Positions 28,054 to 38,058 of a stretch of 64,000 bases of DNA are shown here, in pieces. How positions within the stretch are numbered: position 1 is the stretch's first letter; the number at the start of each line of letters is the position of its first letter. A program made the translations under genes and the position numbers. The notes under the pieces are model-generated. The model was not told the DNA's origin. It worked only from the letters and a program-made list of their open reading frames with translations, and ran no database searches. Source of the DNA: Heliomicrobium modesticaldum Ice1. GTDB taxonomy: Bacteria; Bacillota; Desulfitobacteriia; Heliobacteriales; Heliobacteriaceae. The DNA lies in assembly GCF_000019165.1 (NCBI RefSeq), contig NC_010337.2, forward strand, positions 2,216,001-2,280,000, read 5' to 3'.

Positions 28054-28533
28054 ATGCTGATCAAGGTGGGCATGGCCGACCTGAAGGCAGCGAAGGCGCC
28101 AGACAACTTAATGACTTCAGGTCTTGGATCCTGCATTGGAATATGTTTGTATGATGCCGTTGCCAAAGTCGGAGGACTGGCCCATATCATGCTGCCTGCA
28201 TCCACCCAGGCTCGTAGTTCCGAAAACAAGGCCAAATTTGCCGATACGGCGATCCCCGTCCTTTTGGAAGAGATGATCAAACTAGGCGCCATAAAAAGTC
28301 GCCTGGTCGCGAAAATTGCCGGAGGCGCGCAAATGTTTTCCTTCCCCGGCGCCTCAGATGTGATGCGTATCGGCGAACGCAACGCCGAGGCTGTCGTTCT
28401 GCGGCTGAAGCAGGAAAACATTCCGCTCTTGGCTCGGGAGACGGGGGGCAATTTCGGACGCACCATTGAACTGGATACGATGACAGGCAAATTGCATATT
28501 CGCACCATCGACCGTGGCGAAAAGGCGGTTTAG
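28054..28533 (+). CDS. cheD: Chemoreceptor glutamine deamidase CheD
   Basis: CheD deamidates glutamines of chemoreceptors and, in Bacillus, binds and stimulates CheC. The catalytic Cys C27 (TSGLGSCIGICLYD) and His H44 (GLAHIMLP) are present. 159 residues is a normal length. The ATG follows a GGAGG site. No cheC gene lies in the window, so its usual partner must be elsewhere or absent. Confidence 0.95.
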   Translation: MLIKVGMADLKAAKAPDNLMTSGLGSCIGICLYDAVAKVGGLAHIMLPASTQARSSENKAKFADTAIPVLLEEMIKLGAIKSRLVAKIAGGAQMFSFPGASDVMRIGERNAEAVVLRLKQENIPLLARETGGNFGRTIELDTMTGKLHIRTIDRGEKAV

Positions 28534-28545
28534 GGAGGAAGGACA

Positions 28546-28917
28546 TTGGGGGGGGCAAAAATTTGGATACCTGTCGCCTTTGCCACATTCATCTGGCTGC
28601 TTACTGCCGGCATCGCCCTCAGCGCCTCCGTTTCCTGGATGGCTCTTCTGACTCGCAGTTTTAGCGCCGCCTTTGTTGTCGGTGCCTTGACTTTTCTTAT
28701 CGTCTATTACCTGGATAGCATCCTCAAGGATCATGCAGAAGAGAAGAATCCTTCCGGGTCAGGGGCTGAGGCGCCTAAGGGAAACTTGGTTGATGTCCAG
28801 GTTGCTTCGATGAACCCCTTTGTGCCTGGACAGATTGAAGCGGATCTGGACCGACTCTTGGCCGATGATCCCTCACGGGCTGCGGAAATCGTGCGGAAGA
28901 TGCAGTTGGATGACTGA
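28546..28917 (+). CDS. Small membrane protein of the chemotaxis cluster, unknown function
   Basis: This 123-residue protein has two transmembrane helices (about residues 5-27 and 32-54) and a soluble acidic tail. The tail ends in DDPSRAAEIVRKMQLDD, a helix resembling ends seen in motility-linked proteins. The start is TTG at 28546 after GGGAGGAAGG. I do not recognise a named family. Position between cheD and the motility sigma factor, with tight spacing on both sides, suggests co-expression with motility genes. Confidence 0.7.
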   Translation: MGGAKIWIPVAFATFIWLLTAGIALSASVSWMALLTRSFSAAFVVGALTFLIVYYLDSILKDHAEEKNPSGSGAEAPKGNLVDVQVASMNPFVPGQIEADLDRLLADDPSRAAEIVRKMQLDD

Positions 28918-28956
28918 CCGGATCCTATTCCAACATTCATTTCAGGACCGGGGTAG

Positions 28957-29757
28957 GTGGAGACGATAATTATACCGGCGAAAGACACTGCGAGAACAGG
29001 TCCCCTTTGGGCGTCTTATAAAGACCATAAGGATCCGGCCGCTCGCGAGGAACTGATCCTGATTTATGCCCCTCTGGTGAAGTTTGTCGCCGGCCGGTTA
29101 GCGATCAGCCTCCCACCTAATGTGGAACGGGAAGACCTGATTAGTTACGGTGTGTTTGGTCTCATGGATGCGATAGAGAAGTTTGATTTGGCTCGGGGCT
29201 TGAAGTTTGAAACCTATGCGATTGCGCGCATCCGCGGCTCCATGCTGGACGGTCTGCGGGCGATGGATTGGGTACCTGTGTCGGTGCGACAAAAAACGCG
29301 GGAGTTGGAAAAAACCTATGCCACGTTGTCTCAACGGCTGGGACGGGAGGCCACCGATGAAGAGGTTGCCCAAGCGCTGGGGCTGACCTTGAATGAGTTT
29401 GCCAAATTGTTGCAGGATGTCCAAGCGACGACCATCATGTCCCTGGACGAATACTGGCTCACCGATTCGGACAAGGGAGATCCCGTTCGCCTGATCGATT
29501 CGCTGGCTGACGAGCAGGTGGAAGAACCGACAGCTGCCTTGGAATTTGAAGAGACTCGTCTACTGCTGGCTCAGGCCATCGACAAGCTTCCAGAGAAAGA
29601 ACGCACGGTGATCGCCCTCTATTATTATGAGGGTCTAACATTGAAAGAGATCGGCGCTGTCATCGGCGTGTCGGAGTCGCGGATCTCCCAGTTGCACACG
29701 AAAGCCATCTTGCGATTGCGAGGTCAGTTGGCGAGGCAAAAGAAGAAGATATTTTGA
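28957..29757 (+). CDS. fliA: Motility RNA polymerase sigma factor (SigD/FliA)
   Basis: This sigma-70 family factor (266 residues) directs late flagellar and chemotaxis transcription. Region 2 is seen in YGVFGLMDAIEKFD and KFETYAIARIRGSMLDGLR, region 3 in LGREATDEEVAQALGL, and region 4 in YYYEGLTLKEIGAVIGVSES. The start is GTG at 28957. It follows cheD as sigD does in Bacillus. No clear TAAA-N15-GCCGATAA type promoter was spotted in the window. Confidence 0.95.
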   Translation: METIIIPAKDTARTGPLWASYKDHKDPAAREELILIYAPLVKFVAGRLAISLPPNVEREDLISYGVFGLMDAIEKFDLARGLKFETYAIARIRGSMLDGLRAMDWVPVSVRQKTRELEKTYATLSQRLGREATDEEVAQALGLTLNEFAKLLQDVQATTIMSLDEYWLTDSDKGDPVRLIDSLADEQVEEPTAALEFEETRLLLAQAIDKLPEKERTVIALYYYEGLTLKEIGAVIGVSESRISQLHTKAILRLRGQLARQKKKIF

Positions 29758-29793
29758 ACGGGTTGACGAATCGGGTTTCCCGGAGGTGAGGGT

Positions 29794-31440
29794 GTGAGCG
29801 GTTCTAACGTGGATGTTGTTTCGGACAATTCGTCGGTTTCCGAAGACCGTCATGGCTGTTTCCAGATCGAGTACCGTTCGGAGGGCGTTGTACTCTCTGT
29901 CTATCCGCCTGTCGGCAAGGGAAGAGCGGTAACGGTAGAGGAGGTCTTACAGGAGGTAAAGGAACGGGAGATCCGCAACGCCGATGGGAAAGTCATCCGC
30001 GCTGCGGTCTATCGCATGGAACAAAACGTTGTCATCGCCGAACCTCAGCAAGAGATCATCCGTGACGGTCAGGTCAAGGTCGATATCGACCGTGATGGCA
30101 TGCGGGCCTATCTGATCGTCTACCCTCCCCGCGGGGGAAGGGCTGTCACCCTTGAAGCAGCGAAAAAGGCTTTGGAGCAGGCTGGTGTCATCTATGGCAT
30201 TGACGAAGAAAAAGTCAACCATGCACTGACGCAGATCCAAACAGGTCAACGTGTCGCCGTAGCCTTTGGGAAGCCTCCAGAGGATGGGAAAAATGCCAAG
30301 ATTGATTATAAAGTGAATACAGATAGTCGGATTCGGCCTGTCGAATTGGAGGATGGACGGGTCGATTTTTACAATTTAAATTTAATCCGCAACGTTCAAC
30401 CCGGCGAAATCCTCGCCATCCGCACCCCGCCGACAGAAGGCATTGCGGGTTTGACGGTGTTGGGCAAGGAAATTCGGCCGCGAGCCGGCAAAGACATGCG
30501 CATCCCGGCTGGGAAAAACACGCAGCTCAGCGAAGATGGATGCATCTTGATGGCAGGGACGGCGGGTCATGTCTATTTTAACGGAGAGAAGATCCAGGTT
30601 GATCCTGTCTTTGAACTCAAAGGCGATGTGGACTTTTCCTCGGGCAACCTGAACTTTCTCGGTTCTATCGTCATTCACGGGTCTGTCACCTACGGTTTTC
30701 AGGTCAACTGTGAAGGTAACCTGGAAGTGAGGGGCTCCATCGACGGCGGCTCTGTCACCGTTGGCGGAAGCCTCACCGTCCGTCAAGGGATTCAGGGTCA
30801 ACAAAAATCGATCATCACCGTCAAAGGCGATGTGCTCACACGGTTCATTGAAAACGCCACTGTCAAAGCGGGAGGGGACATCGTCGTCGGCGAAGGGATC
30901 ATGCACTCCTCCGTCGATGCAGGAAGAAGCATCACTGTCGGCGGCAGGAAGGGACTTATCGTCGGCGGCCGTTGCCGCGCCGGAGAAGAGATCCACGCGA
31001 AAAACGTCGGTTCGCTTCACGCCACCGCGACGGAGATCGAAGTAGGCATCCGCCCTGAAAAACGGGCCGCTTATAATGAACTGGCCAAAAAACTAAACGA
31101 CGCCTGCGTCAACCTGGATAAAACGGAAAAAGCCGTCAACGTATTGAAAGAGTGGGAAAAACGACAGGGACAACTTCCTGTGGAAAAGCGCATGCTGCTC
31201 TGGAAGCTGACACAGGCTTATTCGCAACTGTACAAAGACGTAGAAGCCTTGTCATCAAAAAAAGCGGCCCTTGACGCGGAGTTTGAACAGGTCGCCAAAG
31301 GCCGCATCCGCGTAGCGGCCCGACTCTACCCGGGCGTCAATATCCGCATCGGTCAGTACACTACGCGCATCCGCGAGCCCATCGATTTTACGACCGTTTA
31401 TATTGAGCAGGGGGAATTTCGCTTCACACCCTACGGCTAG
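29794..31440 (+). CDS. fapA: FapA (DUF342) family protein
   Basis: This 548-residue protein belongs to the DUF342/FapA family, implicated in flagellar assembly and membrane association in other bacteria. The centre (about residues 190-400) is a beta-solenoid-like stretch with regularly spaced glycines (GNLEVRGSIDGGSVTVGGSL, KGDVLTRFIENATVKAGGDI). A coiled-coil region (about 415-505) follows. The N-terminal region has two related modules with the YPPxGxGRAVTxE pattern (residues about 32-47 and 109-122). The start is GTG at 29794. Confidence 0.85.
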   Translation: MSGSNVDVVSDNSSVSEDRHGCFQIEYRSEGVVLSVYPPVGKGRAVTVEEVLQEVKEREIRNADGKVIRAAVYRMEQNVVIAEPQQEIIRDGQVKVDIDRDGMRAYLIVYPPRGGRAVTLEAAKKALEQAGVIYGIDEEKVNHALTQIQTGQRVAVAFGKPPEDGKNAKIDYKVNTDSRIRPVELEDGRVDFYNLNLIRNVQPGEILAIRTPPTEGIAGLTVLGKEIRPRAGKDMRIPAGKNTQLSEDGCILMAGTAGHVYFNGEKIQVDPVFELKGDVDFSSGNLNFLGSIVIHGSVTYGFQVNCEGNLEVRGSIDGGSVTVGGSLTVRQGIQGQQKSIITVKGDVLTRFIENATVKAGGDIVVGEGIMHSSVDAGRSITVGGRKGLIVGGRCRAGEEIHAKNVGSLHATATEIEVGIRPEKRAAYNELAKKLNDACVNLDKTEKAVNVLKEWEKRQGQLPVEKRMLLWKLTQAYSQLYKDVEALSSKKAALDAEFEQVAKGRIRVAARLYPGVNIRIGQYTTRIREPIDFTTVYIEQGEFRFTPYG

Positions 31441-31480
31441 ATCTTTGCGCCTATTCATGGTACGATGGGGGTGATCGTCG

Positions 31481-31804
31481 GTGACCATTCGTCCCGTCGA
31501 CATGCAGGTGATCGTGCCCAAGGTGACAGAGGTGGGCAGGCTGCAACAGCTGCAACAGCAGGCTCAGGAATTGCAACAGCAGTTCGTGGCGCAACAGACA
31601 CAGACGCAAGCCGAACAGCGTCAGAAAACGGTGCAGCAGTCGCCCCAGTCGGAAGAATCACGCATCAGGGACCGGCAACGTTCGAAAGAGCGGCAGCAGC
31701 CAAAAGGGGAACAGAAGGGAAAGCAGGAACGCGACGACAGTCGTGATGACGGTTTGCCTGCAGGAGATCCGCTTCGGGGCAGGATGCTGGACATCACCAT
31801 TTAA
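31481..31804 (+). CDS. Gln-rich coiled-coil protein of the flagellar locus, unknown
   Basis: This 107-residue protein starts MTIRPVDMQVIVPKVTEVGR, continues in a Gln/Glu/Arg-rich helix (LQQLQQQAQELQQQF) and ends with a short hydrophobic motif (RGRMLDITI). The GTG start follows GGGGTGATC. Genes of this size and pattern lie between fapA and a DUF6115 gene in related Clostridia as I recall. No function is known to me. Confidence 0.65.
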   Translation: MTIRPVDMQVIVPKVTEVGRLQQLQQQAQELQQQFVAQQTQTQAEQRQKTVQQSPQSEESRIRDRQRSKERQQPKGEQKGKQERDDSRDDGLPAGDPLRGRMLDITI

Positions 31805-31828
31805 CAAGAAAACGGGGGATGATCGGCT

Positions 31829-32575
31829 GTGGATTCCGGCACGCTGTTGACTGGGATTGGTTGCCTTTTGATGGGTGCCGGTCTGACATCGTCATTCCTG
31901 CAGCGGCAAAATCAGCGGGATAAGATAGAGCAGGAGACCCTGCGCAGACAATTGGCTGAAGCCCGTCTGGTGAAAAGAGATATGGAGACGCTTCTGGCTA
32001 CGGCCATGGAGACAGGCGATGAAGTGGTAGATCAACTGAAAATAAAGGTGGAAGAGGCTCGCCGGTTGCTCGAAAGATTGGAGACATTGTCGACCTTGGC
32101 GGATGGGAGAGCCGAAACGGATAGGTCGCTTCTGCAGACAGAAGCCCCCTCACCGGGGACAGAGACCACCTCAATGGAGACTAAAAATCGGTTTCTGCCG
32201 ACAGAAGTGCGGTCTTTACGGGATAACAGGGGGTGTGACGCCTCTCAACAAAAGGAATCTCCTACCCGACGGGAGGTTGTCCTGCCGGAAGCATCGGTCG
32301 CCGAGAAAGTCAAGCCCCTTCGACCGGTCTACATCCGGGAATACCTGCAGCATCAAGGCGCCCGCGCCGCTACGTCAAGCAGCCTCATAAGCGGGGCGGA
32401 AACACTGCTGAAATCGCTGGCAGAGGGTGAGCCGCGACAGTGGAGCAAAAGCCAGCGTTATGACTTGATCCCTCAATTGCGACAGATCGGTCTACATGAT
32501 GGAGAAATCGCCCAACTGCTTCATCTCGGCAAGGGGGAAGTGCAGTTGGTAAGTGAACTTCGTAGGAGGGCATGA
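31829..32575 (+). CDS. DUF6115/SwrB(YlxL)-like membrane protein
   Basis: The 248-residue product has one N-terminal hydrophobic helix (TLLTGIGCLLMGAGLTSSFL), a coiled coil (about residues 28-90), a variable linker and a C-terminal helix-turn-helix-like module (LRQIGLHDGEIAQLLHLGKG EVQL). This layout matches the DUF6115/YlxL family. In Bacillus YlxL (SwrB), just downstream of sigD, promotes activation of the flagellar export apparatus; a similar role here is inferred. The start is GTG. Confidence 0.7.
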   Translation: MDSGTLLTGIGCLLMGAGLTSSFLQRQNQRDKIEQETLRRQLAEARLVKRDMETLLATAMETGDEVVDQLKIKVEEARRLLERLETLSTLADGRAETDRSLLQTEAPSPGTETTSMETKNRFLPTEVRSLRDNRGCDASQQKESPTRREVVLPEASVAEKVKPLRPVYIREYLQHQGARAATSSSLISGAETLLKSLAEGEPRQWSKSQRYDLIPQLRQIGLHDGEIAQLLHLGKGEVQLVSELRRRA

Positions 32576-32579
32576 GAGG

Positions 32580-33089
32580 GTGAACCGCGGTCATACCCCC
32601 GAAGATAAGAGAACCTTTCCCGGTCGTCTGCCTTTTTGGTCGAGAGACGGGAGGGTTCTTTTTGCTTTGGGCTTGCTCCTTTTCGGCTTTGGTCTCGTCT
32701 TGCAAACGTTGACAGGGACGGACAAGCCGGAACAGATGCCCCTCTCGGTCATAGCGCCGCAGGGGTCGGACTCGGCTTCTCAGAAAGAGTGTTCGCCGCA
32801 GGCCCAAAGGCAAAAGGATGCACCGGTTGTCTCCAATGACGCGCTTTCGCCTCCTTCTACAGGATCGCCAAGCGAACCGTCCAACGTGACCATTACAGTT
32901 ACTTCCGGCGACACCTCAGAGACGGTAGCCAGAAAGCTGAAAGCCAGCGGCGTCATCGCTGATGCGGAACGGTTTAATCGCTACCTGGTGGAAAAGGGCT
33001 ACGCCACACGGATCCAAGACGGAGCCATCGCCATGCCGATTGGCTTGACCGAAGATGAAATCGCCAAACGCCTGGTCGGGATGCGATAA
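32580..33089 (+). CDS. MltG-like small membrane protein
   Basis: This product (about 169 residues) has a single transmembrane helix (about residues 23-43, LFALGLLLFGFGLVLQTL). A soluble domain near the end (TVTSGDTSETVARKLKASGV, then IAMPIGLTEDEIAKRLVG) resembles the LysM-like N-terminal part of MltG (YceG). The catalytic lytic transglycosylase part is absent, so it may bind peptidoglycan without cutting it. I use the GTG at 32580, 10 bases after TAGGAGG. It closes the flagellar locus. Confidence 0.65.
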   Translation: MNRGHTPEDKRTFPGRLPFWSRDGRVLFALGLLLFGFGLVLQTLTGTDKPEQMPLSVIAPQGSDSASQKECSPQAQRQKDAPVVSNDALSPPSTGSPSEPSNVTITVTSGDTSETVARKLKASGVIADAERFNRYLVEKGYATRIQDGAIAMPIGLTEDEIAKRLVGMR

Positions 33090-33105
33090 ATCTCGACTTT
33101 CGCTC

Positions 33106-33135
33106 TTGTCTTCTCCTATGCATCTATGGTATCAT
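33106..33135 (+). promoter_or_regulatory. Candidate promoter for rpsB
   Basis: TTGTCT (33106-33111) and TATCAT (33130-33135) are separated by 18 bases, a plausible sigma-A promoter. It leaves a leader of roughly 110 bases before rpsB, with a GC-rich hairpin candidate (CCCCG ACGG CGGGG at about 33185-33198). It separates housekeeping genes from the flagellar locus. Confidence 0.55.
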
Positions 33136-33250
33136 TCTTAGCGGTGTGTTAATTCCACACGGTTGGTGACCTTTTCTCAGGTGCCCCGACGGCGGGGTGG
33201 GGGAGGGGAATGAAGCAACCGGAGGCAAAACCTGGAAGGAGGTGGATGTT

Positions 33251-33949
33251 GTGGCGGTTATTTCGATGAAACAGTTGCTGGAAGCCGGTGTTCACTTCGG
33301 ACACCAGACTCGGCGCTGGAACCCTAAAATGGCGCCCTACATCTTCACGGAGCGAAACGGTATCTATATCATCGACCTGCAGAAGACGGTTCGCAAAGTC
33401 GATGAGGCGTACAATTTCATCCGCGAAGTGGCGACCCAAGGGAAAAAAATCCTGTTTGTCGGCACCAAGAAGCAGGCGCAGGATTCCGTCAAGGAAGAAG
33501 CCGAGCGTTGTGGCATGTACTATGTGAACCAGCGCTGGCTGGGCGGTATGCTCACCAACTTCCAGACGATTCAAAAGCGCATCTCCCGTCTGCGCGAACT
33601 TGAAAAAATGGAAGCTGACGGCACCTTTGAAGTCCTGCCGAAGAAAGAAGTCTCCAAGCTCCTCCATGAAAAAGAGAAGCTCGAGCGCTTTCTCGGTGGC
33701 ATCAAAGACATGAAAGAGTTGCCCGGTGCCATTTTTGTGATCGACCCGCGGAAAGAGCGCATTGCCGTTGCCGAAGCGCGTCGCCTCGGAATCCCCCTGG
33801 TCGGCATCGTCGACACAAACTGTGACCCCGACGAGATCGACTATGTGATTCCTGGCAACGATGACGCCATTCGCGCTGTCAAACTTTTGACGGCCAAGAT
33901 GGCCGACGCCGTGCTGGAAGGCAACCAAGGACAATCGGACGCCCAGTAG
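33251..33949 (+). CDS. rpsB: 30S ribosomal protein S2
   Basis: S2 is a small-subunit protein near the mRNA exit. The 232-residue product starts [20 protein letters not shown], continuous with the family N-terminus, and contains [12 protein letters not shown] and [21 protein letters not shown] use the GTG at 33251, because it follows GGAGGTGG and aligns with other S2 proteins; in-frame codons upstream have no counterpart. It heads the rpsB-tsf-pyrH-frr cluster. Confidence 0.97.
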   Translation: MAVISMKQLLEAGVHFGHQTRRWNPKMAPYIFTERNGIYIIDLQKTVRKVDEAYNFIREVATQGKKILFVGTKKQAQDSVKEEAERCGMYYVNQRWLGGMLTNFQTIQKRISRLRELEKMEADGTFEVLPKKEVSKLLHEKEKLERFLGGIKDMKELPGAIFVIDPRKERIAVAEARRLGIPLVGIVDTNCDPDEIDYVIPGNDDAIRAVKLLTAKMADAVLEGNQGQSDAQ

Positions 33950-33956
33950 TCAGAAG

Positions 33957-33992
33957 GGGTGACCGGGGGAAACCCCGCAGTCACCCTTTTTT
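33957..33992 (+). terminator. Terminator between rpsB and tsf
   Basis: GGGTGAC (33957-33963) and GTCACCC (33980-33986) enclose a second stem CGGGG GAAA CCCCG with a stable GAAA tetraloop. Six T residues follow. It is a strong intrinsic terminator or attenuator, so tsf expression needs readthrough or its own promoter. Confidence 0.88.
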
Positions 33993-34082
33993 GATGCCGA
34001 TCCCCTTACATAGGCTTCTAAAGGCTCTAACGAAGGGTTATACTACCCGAATGAGGTCATACGAATAGGAGGAGTATCGAAC

Positions 34083-34730
<648 letters not shown>

Positions 34731-34748
34731 GCGCGAAAACAGCAATAC

Positions 34749-34780
34749 AAAAAAAGGGGACACGTGGTGTTCTCTTTTTT
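34749..34780 (+). terminator. Terminator after tsf
   Basis: GGGGACAC GTG GTGTTCTC (with two G-U pairs) is flanked by an A-run before and six T after, so the stem can extend by A-T pairs. It is a good intrinsic terminator between tsf and pyrH. Confidence 0.8.
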
Positions 34781-34836
34781 GTAAATGCGGTTTTTTTCAG
34801 GGAAGAGGATTTTCTTTTCGTTTGTAGAAGGGATAA

Positions 34837-35583
<747 letters not shown>

Positions 35584-35584
35584 C

Positions 35585-36142
35585 ATGATCAACGAGATCA
35601 AAAAAGAGACGGAAGATAAAATGAAAAAGACGGTTGAGGCGCTGCGCAAGGAATATCAGCATATCCGTGCTGGTCGGGCCAACCCTGCCTTGCTCGAAAA
35701 GGTGACTGTCGAGTACTACGGCGCACCGACGCCGGTGAACCAGTTGGCCAACATCTCGGCCCCGGAGGCGCGATTGTTGGTGATCCAGCCCTGGGATAAA
35801 TCGGTCCTGCCGGCCCTCGAAAAGGCGATCCTCAAATCGGATCTTGGGTTGACGCCGACCAGCGATGGCGCCGTGATTCGCCTGGTCATCCCCCAATTGA
35901 CCCAGGAGCGGCGCAGCGAACTGGTGAAAACGGTGAAGAAGCGGGCCGAGGAACACCGGGTCATCCTGCGCAACCTGCGGCGCGACGCGAACGAGGATGT
36001 GAAAGACCTGCAGAAGGAACACATCATCTCCGAAGATGAAGGGAAGCGTGCCCAGGAGGAAATCCAGAAGCTGACTGACAAGTACATCAGAGAAGTGGAT
36101 CAGGTGGCGGAGCGCAAAGAAGCGGAGATCATGGAAGTCTGA
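35585..36142 (+). CDS. frr: Ribosome recycling factor
   Basis: RRF splits post-termination ribosomes together with EF-G. The 185-residue product starts [20 protein letters not shown] and contains [20 protein letters not shown] and [14 protein letters not shown], typical for the family. The ATG at 35585 is one base after the pyrH stop; its ribosome site (GGGAGG) is inside the end of pyrH. Confidence 0.97.
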   Translation: MINEIKKETEDKMKKTVEALRKEYQHIRAGRANPALLEKVTVEYYGAPTPVNQLANISAPEARLLVIQPWDKSVLPALEKAILKSDLGLTPTSDGAVIRLVIPQLTQERRSELVKTVKKRAEEHRVILRNLRRDANEDVKDLQKEHIISEDEGKRAQEEIQKLTDKYIREVDQVAERKEAEIMEV

Positions 36143-36384
36143 TGACTGCCATTTGGGACCTAGAACAGTTGGAACAGGACTTGATCGGTGTGACGGTGGA
36201 AAGGGCGATGCGAACGCTGGCGGAGAGAGGCCTGGACGCCGATTTTCAGCCTACCGGCCCAGAACCTGCTCCGGACGACGTGGACACTTCGGTAAAGCGG
36301 GTCATCCAAGTCCGTCCGGTACCATCCCGGCTGATCGTTATCTATGGGCGCTTTCGCCGCTATCCACACCATGGAGTCGACTAG
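36142..36384 (+). CDS. Small protein of unknown function downstream of frr
   Basis: This 80-residue protein overlaps the frr stop (TGATG), which argues for real, coupled translation. The pattern LEQDLIGVTVERAMRTLAER followed by a short strand (RVIQVRPVPSRLIVIYGRF) resembles one PASTA-like module: an amphipathic helix, a proline linker and a beta strand. I cannot assign a function. A terminator-like palindrome follows the stop, so the gene ends this transcription unit. Confidence 0.65.
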   Translation: MTAIWDLEQLEQDLIGVTVERAMRTLAERGLDADFQPTGPEPAPDDVDTSVKRVIQVRPVPSRLIVIYGRFRRYPHHGVD

Positions 36385-36429
36385 ACCCCCTCGGGGCCCC
36401 GAGGGGGTTCGTCACTCCCGGCTTTTTTT
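36385..36429 (+). terminator. Palindromic terminator-like sequence
   Basis: ACCCCCTCGGGG/CCCCGAGGGGGT (36385-36408) is a perfect 24-base palindrome immediately after the preceding stop. A seven-T run comes about 14 bases later. The spacing to the T-run is longer than usual, so termination is likely but not certain. Confidence 0.55.
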
Positions 36430-36463
36430 ATCAAGATAGGGAACATATACGGGAGGGGTCTTT

Positions 36464-37246
36464 TTGCCACCATCGTTTTGGCCCTTTGGCCGATCAAAGG
36501 ATGCCGAGCCGGAGCAGGCGCTGATTCAAAAAATTGACCCTCATCGTATACCCCGGCATGTGGCCATCATCATGGACGGCAATGGTCGGTGGGCGAAACG
36601 CAGGGGATTGCCGCGCGTCGCCGGGCACCGGGCGGGTGTGCAGTCTCTGCGCCGCGTCTTGGAGACCTGTGAGGAATTCAATATTCGCTATCTTACCGTC
36701 TATGCCTTTTCCACGGAGAACTGGAAACGCCCTGCTGACGAGGTGAACGCGCTCTTTGACCTGCTTGTCGAGTACCTGCAACGGGAACTGGGCACCCTCC
36801 ATGACAAAGGGGTGCAGATACGGGCTATCGGCAAAGTTTCCGAATTGCCCGAAAATCCCAGGAAAGAATTAGAACGCGCTGTTCGCCATACGGCCAACAA
36901 TGACAAATTGATTCTTAACGTGGCCCTGAACTACGGCGGACGGATCGAGATAGTCGAAGCAGTCAAGGCTATCGCCCGCCAGGCCCGCGATGGACAGATC
37001 GATCCTGAGCGCATCGATGAGGCGCTCTTGAACCGGCATCTCTATACGGCCGATGTGCCCGATCCCGACTTGCTGATCCGGCCGTCAGGCGAATTGCGGC
37101 TCTCCAATTTTCTGCTCTGGCAGTCGGCCTATACGGAGATCTGGGTCACACCCACCCTCTGGCCTGATTTCGGGCGGAAAGAGATGGTCCAGGCGCTCGT
37201 CGATTATCAGGGACGGGACCGGCGCTTTGGTGGAGTCAAAGTCTAG
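36464..37246 (+). CDS. uppS: Isoprenyl transferase (undecaprenyl diphosphate synthase)
   Basis: UppS extends farnesyl-PP with isopentenyl-PP to make undecaprenyl-PP, the lipid carrier of cell-wall synthesis. The family signature IIMDGNGRWAKRRGLPR with the Mg-binding D38 is present, followed by YAFSTENWKRP and the C-terminal DLLIRPSGELRLSNFLLWQ. The start is TTG at 36464 after GGGAGGGG. It precedes cdsA. Confidence 0.97.
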   Translation: MPPSFWPFGRSKDAEPEQALIQKIDPHRIPRHVAIIMDGNGRWAKRRGLPRVAGHRAGVQSLRRVLETCEEFNIRYLTVYAFSTENWKRPADEVNALFDLLVEYLQRELGTLHDKGVQIRAIGKVSELPENPRKELERAVRHTANNDKLILNVALNYGGRIEIVEAVKAIARQARDGQIDPERIDEALLNRHLYTADVPDPDLLIRPSGELRLSNFLLWQSAYTEIWVTPTLWPDFGRKEMVQALVDYQGRDRRFGGVKV

Positions 37247-37260
37247 GAGGAGCTTCCTGC

Positions 37261-38058
37261 ATGCTCTGGAAACGCGTCGTCAGCGCCCTCATCGGCGTAC
37301 CGCTCCTGGTCGCTGTCATTTGGGCCGGCGGGTGGGCCATGACAGCCGCTGTGATGGTGCTTGCCGTCGGCGGCTATCATGAATACCTCCAGATGGTCCG
37401 GCGGATAGAGGCGGAGCCTCCCGCTTGGTTGGGTTATACCCTCTCTGTGGCGCTCGTCTTGGCTGCCCATTTCGGCGGCGCGCCGCTCCCAGCGATCGTC
37501 GCCGCTGCCGGGATCGCCTTTCTGCTCCAACTTGTGCTGGCTTTTCCGAAGGCTAGGCCAGCCGACGGGGCCTTGGCCTCCATCGGCGCCTTTGTCATCG
37601 CTTGGCTCCTGGGCCACCTGATCCTGTTGCGCAGTCTGCCCGGCGGCGTCGAGGCGGTGTTGATCGCCTTTTTTCTGACCTGGGCCACCGATACGGGCGC
37701 CTACTTCGCCGGCCGATCCCTCGGGAAGCGTCCCTTGGCGGCTCCTATCAGCCCGAAGAAGACCCTGGAGGGTTCCTTGGGCGGCCTGCTTGCAGCGGCG
37801 CTCGTCGGTGTCGTCGTCGGTCCACGATGGTTTCCGGCTGTCTCATGGGCGATCTGGCTACCCTTTTCCCTGATCGTCTCCGCTCTGGGGCAACTGGGCG
37901 ACCTGGCTGAATCGGCCTTGAAACGGATCGCCGGGGTGAAGGACTCGGGGAATCTGATCCCGGGACACGGCGGCGTCCTTGACCGCTTCGACAGCGTCCT
38001 CTGGACGGCGCCGGCAACCTATTACTTTTTGCGATTCATTGAGGAGTATCTGCGATGA
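37261..38058 (+). CDS. cdsA: Phosphatidate cytidylyltransferase
   Basis: CdsA makes CDP-diacylglycerol for phospholipid synthesis. It has 265 residues and about seven membrane helices. The C-terminal signature (KRIAGVKDSGNLIPGHGGVL, then DRFDS) is intact, and the middle motif TDTGAYFAGRSLGKRPL SPKKTLEGS-type is seen. The ATG follows AGGAGG. The stop overlaps the next gene (ATGA). Confidence 0.96.
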   Translation: MLWKRVVSALIGVPLLVAVIWAGGWAMTAAVMVLAVGGYHEYLQMVRRIEAEPPAWLGYTLSVALVLAAHFGGAPLPAIVAAAGIAFLLQLVLAFPKARPADGALASIGAFVIAWLLGHLILLRSLPGGVEAVLIAFFLTWATDTGAYFAGRSLGKRPLAAPISPKKTLEGSLGGLLAAALVGVVVGPRWFPAVSWAIWLPFSLIVSALGQLGDLAESALKRIAGVKDSGNLIPGHGGVLDRFDSVLWTAPATYYFLRFIEEYLR

